Shown here piece after piece: positions 13,696 through 47,426 of a stretch of 60,000 nucleotides of DNA. A program made the position numbers and the translations under genes. Origin of the DNA: Glandiceps talaboti (lineage: Eukaryota > Hemichordata > Enteropneusta > Spengelidae); contig NC_135564.1 in assembly GCF_964340395.1 (NCBI RefSeq), positions 13,088,391 through 13,148,390 on the forward strand, in the 5' to 3' direction. The notes under the pieces were generated by a model. It was not told where the DNA came from, searched no databases, and was given only the letters and a program-made list of their open reading frames with translations. How positions within the stretch are numbered: the first letter of the stretch is position 1; the number at the start of each line of letters is the position of its first letter.

Positions 13696-16600
13696 CTAGC
13701 TTGATGTGGTTGGAGGGTTTTCTGGCTCGGAGGGAAAGTTGAATTGCTGTGCACATGGTGTTATTACGATACCAGCACTGAAATCCACAGTTCTACCTTC
13801 TTTCTCCTGGAGAAAAAATATAAGAAGACAATTCATTACAAACTAGCATTGTTAAAGTATGGTGAACTCACAGTCACAACAAATTTCCGATGTGAATCCC
13901 AAACGCTCTAAAATTACATTGGTACTAAAATGTAACAATCTTTTGAATGGGGAGGTTTTGCATGAAATAACGTCATAATGAGTTTGTAACTTTAGAGTTA
14001 ATAAAGTTTATGATGTTACTTATTAATGACAGTAAGTCAGCAGTGACAGTGAAATATGATCTCTCAAATATTTTTTTTTTTTTTTTAGATAAACAATGTA
14101 TTTCCAACACTGCCAAAGTATTTCTATTCTATGAAATAGGAAATAGGGCTAAAAGCCAACCTTTAAAGGAACAGAAACACTGTTTACTAACAGCTACGTA
14201 AAATTTTATATTTGAATGAGAAGATAGTGATTTCATGGTCAAAACACACTAAATGAGCACTGTAATGAAAGGACCACACTTTGGGTTTACTTCGTGTGCT
14301 AGACAAAACAGTAAATATATGCACCAGACAACCAATATACAATATGTGCATACTAGTATACAGAGGACAACCAAATAAACTCACCTCTTTATAGTCTATG
14401 AACATTTCTTTAAAGGCTATAAAGTCACTAAATGTTAGTAACATTTCAAATATTTCGCCATTTAATTCATCTTTTCTGTTTCTGTAAAAAAATAAACAGA
14501 AATTAATATAAATGTCCAAATAAACACTCAATTAGATCACCACTACCCACCCTGCCACCCCCCACCCCCAACACATTTTGTTTGTTTTTTGTTGTAAATT
14601 CAAATCTCTACAAAAATGCTTTCCTTCCTTGCAATGAGTGAGAAAACAGAAGCAGAAAGAAACTCTCCATGACAGTACACCTATAACTTTCATATGATCA
14701 CGCAATATTGGAAGTATTTTGCATACGTTTGGCAAGTCTTTAATTAATTAAAAGTAATGGACACAAGCTGCTGGTGGTATGACATGTGTACTTAACAAAA
14801 TGAGTGAAACAAATCAAGTTTCCATTATAATACTTAGCTGATAGTGATGGTTTCAAAAATCAAACAACACAAGAAAGACTCTAGTAGATATTTGGGTTGG
14901 CTTGTACTAGTCTATGTGAGTGACATGTGTCCAGTTTCAGACAATTTCCACTATACAGACGAAACTCACAATATGATTGTACTTACACAAGTTGCTTTGT
15001 AAACTCCGACATTGAAAATCCTTCCATTCTCTGAGTTAGTTGATCTTCTAAATACTTTTCTATAAGTTCTGTCTGTGGTCAAATAAACATATTATGGTAT
15101 ACGAATGTTATTGTTAGTTTTCATACAGTGCTTTCCCACACTGTGCTAAAGTACTTTACAATAATTACCCCTGGTACAGACCTAGAATAGTACCACAACC
15201 ATTTATACTTCCTCAGCTCCCTGGGGAGAATACAATCCAATCTCTAAATGCGTAGGATTAAAGCATTGCCAACGCAACTTCTGTCCTACTTGGTCCCCAA
15301 ATTTAACAGCTCGGTTTTCTGAGACAAAATAATATGACTCATGAGGTTCATATCTTGCCCACAGACTTTAGCCATTCAGAAAAAATCGACACCAACATGG
15401 CTCAAAAAGACAACTTGCAGATTCAAAGAGTAACAAAGTAGACGAGATTACATAAAGTACTAAAACTATTATCATACTTACATATTCTTTAAAAATGTCT
15501 GTATAAATGAATTTATTTTCTTCTGTGTCTTCAAACTCTTCATAGTATTTATCCATAAAGTCAGTTTGAAGGTCCTGAAATTCATCGTCTGAAATTGATA
15601 ACAATACACTTTACTTTACATGAAATTACGAATGCATTTTAAATTTACATGAATGCATTTTAATTTACAAGAAATTCATTGTACAAAATTGATGGCAATA
15701 CATTTTAATTTACAAGAAACTCATCGTATGAAGTTGATGGCAATACATTTTATTTTACATGAAATTCATTGTCTGGCATTGAGAGTAATGTATTTTCACC
15801 ACACATCATGTGACATGGGCTTTCAGTGGTTTTAAATTTGAGTAACAATGTACATTGCAATAATCATTATGATAGGTAAAACTGTCTAACACATGGCACA
15901 CACTGTCATGTCAAAGTCTAACCTAGGGTATCCCTGTCAAATTATGACATCATGTTGAACCCATCAACTGTCATTTGACTGTAGTACATGTACTTACCCA
16001 TTATTATATCTTCTATGTGTCCTACTGTGATATCAAATTTGGTGTCAGATATACTGGAACTAAGAAAAGAAACAATCTCGTTCTAATAGTGAAGTTACGA
16101 TGAAGACCTTTCATGTCGGTTATGAAGGTCAAACAAATGCTTTTCTGTATTGTTTCAAATTCATTGCCAAGAGGTTGACATTAGTCTGTAAGGTACATTG
16201 TGACGGGGCGCCCTCATACATCATTCAACCCCTTTTGTAAGAGCCGGCGAGTGAGGGTACAGAAATGTCTTACAGTCTAGGGTTGGTCCTACCCCTATAC
16301 ATATTATATATATATATGTGTATTTTAGTAGGCCCACTAGCTGGTGTTGTTTAGATAGAAGCAAACAGTTGCAACAATTATGGGTGATTGACTATTTTTG
16401 TTCAGAGTGATAAGAATGTAAAATCTATCAAAGATCCCCAGTCACTTTACAATGTACATAGGAAACCACACCAGTTTTACCAGATTACCCTTCTCTGTTA
16501 CCTGGGTTACCACACTTTAGCAAGAACACACCACAAGAAAGTTAAAATGCACCTACTGCCAGGGTTTCCACACCTTAGCAAGAACACAGCACAAGAAAGT

Positions 16601-19016
16601 TAAAATACACCTATTACTACCAGGGTTTCCACACCTTAGCAAAAACACTGCACAAGAAAGTTAAAATACACCTATTACTACCAGGGTTTCCACACCTTAG
16701 CAAAAACACTGCACAAGAAAGTTAAAATACACCTACTACCAGGGTTTCCACACCTTAGCAAAAACACAGCACAAGAAAGTGAAATACACCTACTACCAGG
16801 GTTTCCACACCTTAGCAAAAACACTGCACAAGAAAGTTAAAATACACCTACTACCAGGGTTTCCACACCTTAGCAAAAACACAGCACAAGAAAGTGAAAT
16901 ACACCTACTACCAGGGTTTCCACACCTTAGCAAAAACACAGCACAAGAAAGTTAAAATACACCTACTACCTGGATGTTGCTAGTTCCTCTTCCTGAAATT
17001 CCATCTCCTCTACTTCATCGTCTCCTGTAAAATATTTAATGTAATCTGAAACATCTACATCATTATTAATTTGCAGAAAATGTTGCATACTTGAATGTCT
17101 TCATGCTACTACATGCATTTTAGAATCTTTTTTCACTATAGCAGAACAGAATGTAATGTCAGAACTAAAGCAAGTATATGTGAGTGAAATGTCCTAACAT
17201 TCCACGGCTAGAATTTAACTTTTAAACTTTATACTCAGATTTAGCCAAGTGAACTGTTAGGATACAATTTCCTGTTGCTTCTGTTGGTCTAACAGACTGC
17301 AACCTTATAAATTTGGTAGTCTAGGCTGCTAATTTGGCGATTGGAGCCCTGAAGATAACAATTATCACACTTACACACACACATATGCAGTAGAAGAGAG
17401 ATACACAGGACAGACAAACTGACTGACTTGCATATAAACACACATTTGATTCTCTGCACACCTGAAAATTTTTGACCAACAAGGAATCCAGGGAAGCAAA
17501 AACTTGTGCAGCTGGTTCAGATTCACACTTTGGTTGGTACATTTACCATAAAAGCACTTAAAATTATATGGTTGTGTTAATTGGCAATATTTACAATGAC
17601 AAATGAGTACTGATTGAGTCTAGTGGAAATATGTTGTGACTTGTATACAACACCAGCGCATGTAATAAATGCAAATAAAAACTTGATGCACACTTTCTCT
17701 ATTGTGGAAGAACACTTTTCACCCACGAATGGAGATATGATGTGATGATGTAAACTCAAAACTTTACAACTTTAAAACTGCCTAGCTAATTTAGGTTTAC
17801 TGTGGTTATGTCATTGAACACACATATATATATAGCAAAATGAGGTTATTTGAACAATCCTTCATTTTGCAGACTGAAAATTGTATCTACATTTTTGGCA
17901 GATACTGTGAAATCACAGACAAGGAAAGTCTTTTCCTTCTCTGTGTTGTAATACTGGTACACATCCATCGCCACACCATCGAAACATGTGAAGTGTCTCA
18001 AAATAAATAAAGATGCCACTTTATAATTACATAGAAACATACAGCTGGAATACAGATATGGATGTGTGCCAACAATTCCAGCATATCTGAAGATTAGCAT
18101 GATTAGTGGATACTCACTCATAAACATCACAGAATCTAACCATGTATGTACATCCATGATCTAACCAAGACTAAACCCCGACACCAGCCTCTTCCTTGTT
18201 AGCACTGATTTTCGAAGTAGGTTAGGATTAGCAAAATATGGAACCAGAAACTCAATTCACTTCATTCACTCGGTTTTTCCCAATGCCATGAGTGATTTAC
18301 ATGTAAGTCAATTCATTTACTGTTTTCCCGAAAATTTCCATTACAATCAGTACATTTGAGGAGCGAAAATTTGAATCATGTTGCTACGTGTATACAAATA
18401 TTTGAAGGGTGTGTTGATACTTTCAACTGGAGATATAGTTTTATAACAATCTAGTTCAGTAAAACTGAATACTGGTGGACAAAAAATACCTATTGCGACA
18501 ATGAAGAAGATTCTAGTCCGGTATATTGTGAGTCCGTTTCGAAAATCAAGCAGAAAGAAAGTGCGAAGTATCAGGGTTAAGTTGGGTTAACTTCAAGCAA
18601 ATACGTTCAGTGTCAATTTATCGTGTCTCTAGTTGTCTATCAATTTTTCTATTGCTATAATAATTCTGACACAAATTACAACACTAAGAGCATCTGTTGA
18701 TATCGTATGTTCTTTCCATAATTACAGGTATTTAGTATAATTTATACTATTGCGATAAATCCACATATGTTTACAAGTCAACAGGTACTGAGGTATGTAA
18801 ATATGTTAACAGTTGATCAGTTCTCTGGATTCGATGCAAGGAGGGTTGTCTCGCTTGCAAACGCGGTGTATATACGATACTCAAATGAGATACTGTAATC
18901 ATTTGGTAAGTGTGGAAAAGTTCCTGTGAAGAAAATCAAATACCTTGCCCTCCGACCGATATATTATAACAAAATTTAAGAAGTGTTTTACACTCACCTA
19001 GATTGGCGGTCGCCAT
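13696..19016 (-). CDS. ARL2BP: ADP-ribosylation factor-like 2 binding protein (BART), 7 exons
   Basis: Exons: 19016-18998, 17024-16970, 16059-15998, 15588-15482, 15072-14987, 14481-14385 and 13806-13696; GT-AG introns; phases close to 178 aa (human 163). The BART domain is unmistakable: VGHIEDIIMDDEFQDLQ, FMDKYYEEFEDTEENKFIYT, then GEIFEMLLTFSDFIAFKEMF. The tail EKEGRTVDFSAGIVIT also matches the family. ARL2BP binds GTP-loaded ARL2/ARL3, acts in cytosol, mitochondria and the ciliary base, and retains STAT3 in the nucleus in mammals. Exon 1 encodes only six codons and one base (MATANL), typical of the gene. Two exon boundaries (exon 2 donor, exon 4 acceptor) lie inside tandem duplications. Confidence 0.96.
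15118..15365. mobile_element. SINE-like dispersed repeat, copy 1 (ARL2BP intron 4)
   Basis: It shares ordered blocks with 29228-29470: ttttatacag-gctttcccac, acccctggta, tatacttcctcagctccctggg, aggattaaag, and a distal ttcaaatcttgccca-like end. The distal box resembles a tRNA B box. Copies diverge substantially, so this is an old family. Confidence 0.7.
15571..15800. repeat. Decayed tandem repeat spanning the ARL2BP exon 4 acceptor
   Basis: About four units of 45-50 bp. Each contains gaaattcat(c/t)gt followed by attgatggcaatacat-like sequence. The first unit is the real 3' splice site and exon start of ARL2BP exon 4. In the other units the acceptor AG has been lost. Confidence 0.75.
16188..16276. 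mobile_element. MITE-like repeat, GGGGCGCCCTCA family, copy 2
   Basis: An 85-90 bp unit with short inverted ends: tagtctgtaaggtacatt at the left, and agaaatgtcttacagtctag at the right, whose reverse complement begins ctagactgtaagacattt. It carries the family block gacggggcgccctca. It lies in ARL2BP intron 2. Confidence 0.7.
16500..16970. repeat. Minisatellite (about 60 bp x 8) abutting the ARL2BP exon 2 donor
   Basis: Eight units each contain cacaccttagcaaaaacac and cacaagaaagttaaaatac. Each unit ends with a block (reverse strand CCTGGTAGTAGGTG) that differs by one base from the true donor region CCAG|GTAGTAGGTG at 16973-16960. The array therefore appears to have grown from the splice donor. 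Confidence 0.92.
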
Positions 19017-21410
19017 GTTCAACTGTTACAAATAACGTGCACTACGAGATGATGAAGTCTCGTGACCCAGAGTGACCCTCATTGAGTCTAGGCCCTAGAG
19101 TATTAATAACTATTGATCCGTTTTGACCCTTACGCTACCATGAGGCGGCGCTCTATTTAAAAACTTTTAAAAGTTCAGATAAGAGTAGAAAGTGGATGAA
19201 AAAAAACTACTTTTATTATGACTTCATTACCAAATAGGATATTGGAACCAAATTTAACTGATATAAAAATATGCATATATTACACTCACAGTAACGTTTG
19301 AGCTGTGAAATGACGTAACTACATGAAGCATACCGTTGAAGGTGTCAACATGTAGCATGCCTAGGCACATTCGCTTGGGCGGAATTTACAGGAGTATGCC
19401 TTAGTCGCTTATTGGCTATTGGACAGCAAAATTTTAAACATATATATAAAATAAATACATAAATAAATAAATAAATATATTTTATTTTATACAAAATCTG
19501 ACGAGTCTCGCTCGTCAAAGTCAAAAGTGAAAAGTGACTGAGGAGTAGTGGATCATAGAGAGTCTATGAATTGATCTCTCGTTATTAACTCGATAAGTCG
19601 TTATTAACTCGATAAGTCGTTATTAACTCGATAAAGAGTAGGGTATGCTGCAACACTCAATGCAACTTGAAACACATGGCACTCAGGCTTAGTTAGTAAT
19701 GTTTACGAAAACAAACAAACAAAATAAAAATCCCAAATAAATCCATCTGAGCCACTACTTGTATCATGACGTTTTGCCATCATTTGTCAGATCCCATATT
19801 CTAACATCGCTAGCCCTGACGTCACAGTTTCCTTCATTTTACCTGACTTTGTGAACGGGCTACGTATAGCCTACAACAATCATTGGGCACAGCGTACAAT
19901 ACAGTCTTGTACCATCACATCAAACCCATGCAAACATTTATATTATGAAAAAAAAAGTTAGAATAGATCAAATGTTCTCGGTCCTAGAGCCAAAGAAAGT
20001 TGAAAGAGCAGAGTTCTCACACGACTAGTGACTGTATTGTGTGAGCTGATTAAAATCTGTTTGTTGTTTACTTCAAAGCCTAAGGGGGCCTAAAGGACAC
20101 CCATATTCATACACTAAATAACCTACACTAGCTGCAACTGGGCATTTTTTTCATCAAATAACGAAAGATATATTCACTAACAATTCGCCAATTACTTATT
20201 TTTTTTAAAAAGACATTGCATGTGTTAATTAGTGGTCAATATATTTTTTGTAGGTAGTGTAATGGCAAATTTAAATCTTGAGCGAAAGCTCCGTTTTGTG
20301 ATTCTGTCACCATGTTAAAATTGTACTAGTTGTAACTGGAGTATCATTTTTCGATCAGACAACCACAATGTATTAACTGAAAATTGTTAAAATACCAATA
20401 GACTTGGCATGTTAATCAATGGTCGATATTATCCATGCGCAGTACAGAAACAGGTTGAAATCGTGATCGTCGTTGAGGGCGATATTTTGATTTATCGTGT
20501 ATACAACTACAAAAACACACGTTTAGCCATAGGGATGCAATACAATTCACGGTGTACGATATTACGAGTGTTATTGAAACTAACATTTTCAAAAAACACT
20601 TTTCCAGTTGAGGTCTGTGCAACTCTAAATACTGCAATCATATAGACAGGAATAGTATAAGTCCACCTGATGCTACTCAATATTCAACAGAATTCAATAT
20701 CAAACACACAATATAGATAACAACAACAAAAACGATTTATTTACAATAAAATCAATGAAAAATACAACGGCATTCTTCCTAGTATAAAGGAGAGTTACAA
20801 GACCTATGGTGTCGGTCAACGTTAACGATATATACAATGTCATATACTTAGATACTGATTTCTACTCGTGATTTTGAGTCAGGAAGTTCTGATCACAGGT
20901 TCAGTTCATTGCTGACGTCATTCAAATGGATCATAGTCAGAGTTCAATAATATGAAGGCGTGTCGTCACAAATGGCTTGTAGTCAAAGTTTAGTGGTGAT
21001 TTTCAGTTTTTGACATGAACATTTTTTACTTCTTCTTCCAAACCAGATCAACTCTGCGTTCAAAAAAAGATAAATTGTAATCTTTATATTAATATTAATA
21101 AAGATGAACATAATATGAATGTTAATATCTAAAAATGACACCGCCAATCGAATTAAATTGATCAATACACCGGAATTCATTGTTTGAATCTCAGACCACT
21201 ATAGTGACCTGAGTTGAGATTACCGAGAACAAAATGAGCAAAATATTTGTAAGTTCACACACACATCGGAATTTCTTTCTTGAATAATTAGAATTGCACA
21301 TATTTGAGATATATTAGGTTTATTCATGGATGTACATGTTTCTATAGAAACAAAATAGTACTGCAGAAACACTCACCTGAATTATCTTTATTGCCATCTC
21401 AAGAAGAGAA
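19017..21410. other. Intergenic region 5' of ARL2BP and 3' of the coiled-coil gene
   Basis: Nothing codes here that I can support. It includes an A/T-rich stretch at 19438-19490 and three 22-bp tandem copies of gttattaactcgataagtc around 19580-19635. The overlapping opposite-strand frames near 20410-20645 look random. Reverse AATAAA motifs at 21319-21324 and 21387-21392 are possible poly(A) signals for the coiled-coil gene. Confidence 0.55.
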
Positions 21411-24887
<3,477 letters not shown>

Positions 24888-25084
24888 ATAAGTTTGCTAT
24901 CACTGCATAAACAGTCGGCATTTCCACGTTCTATTTACATTGACAACTTTCGTAGTGCATGGTAACTATGTTCGAAAATATGACGGTCTCGCAGAATATC
25001 GCGAGTTCACGTGCGTTTACTTTCGAACACATCTCCGCGACATTCTCCGTAGCTTTTGGAACGCGGAAACCAACACATGGCGAA

Positions 25085-25114
25085 CCAGGGACGTAACAGT
25101 TTTTACGTCCCTGG
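25085..25114. repeat. Perfect 12-bp inverted repeat
   Basis: ccagggacgtaa is followed by a 6-nt spacer and then its exact reverse complement. It lies about 200 bp upstream of the coiled-coil gene start and contains ACGT cores. Confidence 0.75.
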
Positions 25115-25315
25115 CCGAATATAGGTGTGAAAGATTTTTATACATGACGATCCAAAACATGAAATGTGCCGAATGGTAAACGAATGTAGCTCGACCTCCC
25201 AAGACAATCGTATTGCCATAGCAATTGAAACTTTGTCTTGTTATGCCCTCTAGACGTTAACATTTTAGTAAATTTCGTTGTTGAGCACGCTGACGTGTGT
25301 ATGATCAACACTTCG

Positions 25316-25880
25316 TTTTCCTATGGGCGTGGTCTTGTTGCTAGGTATGGATGTGTACATTTTTTGAATGTTATCTCTGCAATATACACCACAATTTGGC
25401 TGTTGCTATGGCCATGGTCTTGTTGCAAGGCATATACACAGTCCAGGCATATATAAGTTAACGTTTTTGGATGTTTCCTCACTAGTCTAACCACCTAATC
25501 CATATTGTTATCCTTTCAGTATACACCACTTGGCTGTTGCTATGGGAGAATTCTTGTTCCTAGGCATGTGTTCATGTTATGTTTATCCACTTGCATATTC
25601 ATTCCTGTTATCTTTGCCAAATACACCATCATTTGGCTGTTTGTATGGGCGTGGTCTTGATGTTAGGCATACATATGATCATTTGTTTATTCACATACCC
25701 ATCCATCCCTGCAGACACGCAATCATTCGACTGTTGCTATGGGCTTGATTTTGTTGCTTGGAATATTTGCATACATTCTTTCAAAGTTTATTTACTTTCC
25801 TACCCAATAATGTTATTATCTTTGCAAAAAACAATGACACATGTTAAAGGTGTGGTCATGGTTGCTAGGGTGTATGACCA
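25316..25880. repeat. Diverged tandem repeat (ttggctgttgctatgggcgtggtcttgttgctagg-like)
   Basis: Six degenerate units at about 25316, 25400, 25538, 25640, 25733 and 25850, spaced about 90-135 bp. Each has gttgctatggg and a following ttgttgctaggcat-like block. The short open frames crossing it are not convincing. Confidence 0.7.
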
Positions 25881-26162
25881 TGTCTTGACCAACATCTACA
25901 GAAACATTCCTACCAAATTCCAGGTCCATCCACCAAGTAGTTTTCAAGTAAAAGGGTTCAGCCAAAATTCCTATTTTTAGACCATAAATTGCACATCACT
26001 GAAGAAATCATGTGTTGAATAATTCTTCATCTACACATCTCTAGAAACATCAAAAGTCAAATCACACCTGTGGTGTGATCATTTTCATATTAACAATTTT
26101 CTCTCCACACACCTAAGTCCAAATCAAATACCAAGGCAATCAGTCTGGCAGTTTACTTTGTC

Positions 26163-26166
<4 letters not shown>

Positions 26167-26221
<55 letters not shown>
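26167..26221. repeat. (AC)n microsatellite
   Basis: About 55 bp of pure AC dinucleotide. Confidence 0.97.
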
Positions 26222-26224
<3 letters not shown>

Positions 26225-27089
26225 CACCATGCCTATAGCACTGCTGAACCTCAGTTCAGTTGTGCTACAAACAATGTAAACACCCAGTCATAAAATTCAA
26301 ATGTGCACTAATTGTTACAAATTCAGAGTTTATATTAGATGAAAATAAAACTACATATCAGTCACCTTTCTGCTTCACATCATTGTCTGACAAAAAAATT
26401 ATTATCAAGAGACAGACTACATTCATTGAATGTATACACATTCCAACAATAAACTTGAAGTTTGGTCTTGATATTAGTTCTACGTCTTGAGATTTATATT
26501 TTACTTTTTGATATTTTTTTCAGATAGTGTCTCTTTTGATGTTAGCCATGTTTATACGTGCTCAGGCTGATAGTGTACATTCATACAGATAAGTACAAAT
26601 CATATCTTTTCAATATAGCATTAAACTTTAAAAAAAAAAAACCTTATACATAGGTTTATGGCTGTTGGTATTTTTGTATATACAGCTGTGGTGTCCTTAG
26701 TTTTGACATGCGAAAACAGACACAAACAAAGCTCAAAGTTAAGACACTCACAAATTATGCCTAAAAACCATCATTGTGGCGTATATACATGTAGTAGGCT
26801 ACATACATGGATGATAGTGGTGCCTTGGTGTGGTATTGCTGAAGTTCCAAGAAAATATATTATTACATATTTACCAGAGATTACTTGCACTGCATGTGTA
26901 TGCGCATACTAGTGGTATTTGCATTGCAGTGCAATACCAAAAACATTATTGCATACCTGCACGCAAATGATATGCAAATGAGGATGTGATCGTTCATTTT
27001 ATACAGAAGTGTGTGATCATTGTTAGATTTTTATGGAAATTTACTGTCTTGGATTAACATGTAATAATAACAGAAACCCATGTCACATG

Positions 27090-27280
27090 AGTTCCAGTGT
27101 GGGTACTCAGGGGGTACTTGCACTCATGCTTGCAGTGTTTTCTGCTGCACTTTCACTCAGTACGCACATGAAACTACTGCCGCAGAGAACACGGCAAGCA
27201 CTTGTGCTAATACCCCCCCCCCCCCCCACCCCCGAGTATTCCACACTTGCACTTGTGCATCATGAGGTTCTGTCATATAC
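27090..27280. repeat. Dispersed repeat with C run (tgaggttctgtcatat family)
   Basis: It shares gagaacac-gcaagca, tgtgctaatac and catgaggttctgtcatat blocks with 8230-8350 and is interrupted by a run of C residues. A weaker relative lies inside TAF2 intron 27 at 28035-28130. Confidence 0.6.
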
Positions 27281-27471
27281 CTACATATCGGTATATGAAT
27301 ATAAGACGGACATCTTTTTGTTGGATAACAAATAAGTATTTGTGTCCATGAGACATACGTCTAGAGCCACCACTGAATGGTCTGTGAAAACTGCCACCAG
27401 ATAACTCACTCTTTGGTCTGTTATGTTTATCATGTTTATCATGTCTTTCATGTTCGTCTTTCATTTCACTA

Positions 27472-46000
<18,529 letters not shown>

Positions 46001-47426
46001 GCTGCACGCTTCTTCCTTGTATTTCCTAGGACATAATTTCTACACGGAACCGTGGAATCTCCTTTAAAATGTGGAAGAATCGTCTACGGACCGGTCGGAA
46101 TAGACATACGCGATGCACAAAGCGTTACAGCAGACGGAGAAAATGAAACCAGGCTCGGACTCGCATGCTTCAAGAGATCCTGTTCCCGTGTACCCTTTCA
46201 AATTCACGTGTATCATTGTATTCACCATAATTCCACAATTTACAAAATTTAATGGAACACTGAATAAAATTTCTCCATATGAAACGATAGTCAGATTGTT
46301 TTGTATTTATACATATTTATTTATTTATTTATTCAGCGTTAGACTGTATCACTTGCATGAACGAATCATTGCTTTAGCACTCATCAGTCTGTGCATTAAG
46401 TGCGTATGAGGGGTAGGTGGGTGGGGGGTGGCACCTGCATTTGCATGTCTACCAACGAATGAAATGGCTTAGAATGAATCAGTCAAAAACCATATTGATT
46501 TTAAATTGCTGTTGTATTTCAATTAAACACCACTTTCAGCACCTTATAACTAGCAGAACAGATTCATTTCATTATTCGTAGAACATTAAATGATTTAATT
46601 CATAACAACATGTAATTTCTTTGTGTTATCATAAATGTGACTCAAACTGGAAACAAATGTTGGAAGGATCTGTCAACGTAATAAAGCAAACTATTCAATC
46701 GAACCGACAGAGCTAAGGTGTCAAAAATGGTCAAAGTCTGAAAGAGATTAACCCATATTCTAAGTGGTTTTCAGCGACTAAGTCCATATTGTACTTCATG
46801 CCAAATAGTCCTCAATTCTAGATACAATTAAACTTATCCCTGGAATCACATTCTCACAAGTTATAGCTTTTTTTTTTCCAGCTGACACAACAAAAATATC
46901 TAAAATATTCCACTCCAGGATCTAAAGAAAATATTCTTGACTATTAAAAGACAATCCTTGTAACTTCTAACTTTTTCTTCTATTTTTATTCCATTATTTA
47001 TTTCGTAGATTTAAACAGCCATTAAGCGCCTGCTTTAAAGGATAAATAAATATCTGCTTTTCTTTTGTGTTTTTCTGTTGTTTTTTTCCGGATGACGAAT
47101 CTGAAGATGTCAATGCAATATAAATCCAAATACTTTCCTCGCTGTGACCTCGTGTTCCGCCCTCTACGGCCTGCATGTGAAAACTGTCAGAAAAAAATGG
47201 CGTAGACCCTGGAATTTCACAGATTGAATATCCCATTTTTCGAATTTTCTCAGCATTTTCCCATTAGATACTCTAGATTTAGACCCTCCCACAAAATAAC
47301 CACTATCGCTACACTACGTTTGACAAGGAATATGATGTATGTATTCCCTTCGTAAGGTAAATTGTTTATGTTTGTGTAGAGAGGAGTTTGTTTATGATTT
47401 GTTGAAAACAATCTGACGTGGTCACG
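46001..47426. promoter_or_regulatory. Divergent intergenic region between TAF2 and KLHL7-like genes
   Basis: The 1.4 kb between the two head-to-head start codons must contain both promoters. No additional coding exon is convincing; a 66-residue frame at 46052-46252 has no recognisable similarity. No clear TATA box can be assigned. Confidence 0.5.

Larger units (their letters stand above)
24888..27471. other. Intergenic region between the coiled-coil gene promoter and the TAF2 3' end
   Basis: It holds a 12-bp perfect hairpin (25085-25114), diverged tandem repeats (25316-25880), an (AC)n microsatellite, a dispersed repeat (27090-27280) and the out-of-frame duplicate of the TAF2 C-terminal coding end (27357-27475). 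No exon could be supported. Confidence 0.55.

Noticed and set aside
16500-16970. CRISPR-like array of regular repeats
   Set aside because: The units are contiguous minisatellite copies without unique spacers, inside an intron of an animal gene.
20409-20645. Overlapping 78- and 73-residue frames on opposite strands
   Set aside because: They are mirror frames of each other with no similarity, splice context or codon pattern to support either.
25530-25980. Hydrophobic open frames across the 25.5-26.0 kb repeats
   Set aside because: They follow a diverged tandem repeat and change frame between units, so coding is not supported.
46052-46252. 66-residue plus-strand frame just upstream of TAF2
   Set aside because: It lies in the expected TAF2 promoter or 5' UTR, with no recognisable domain and no splice partner.
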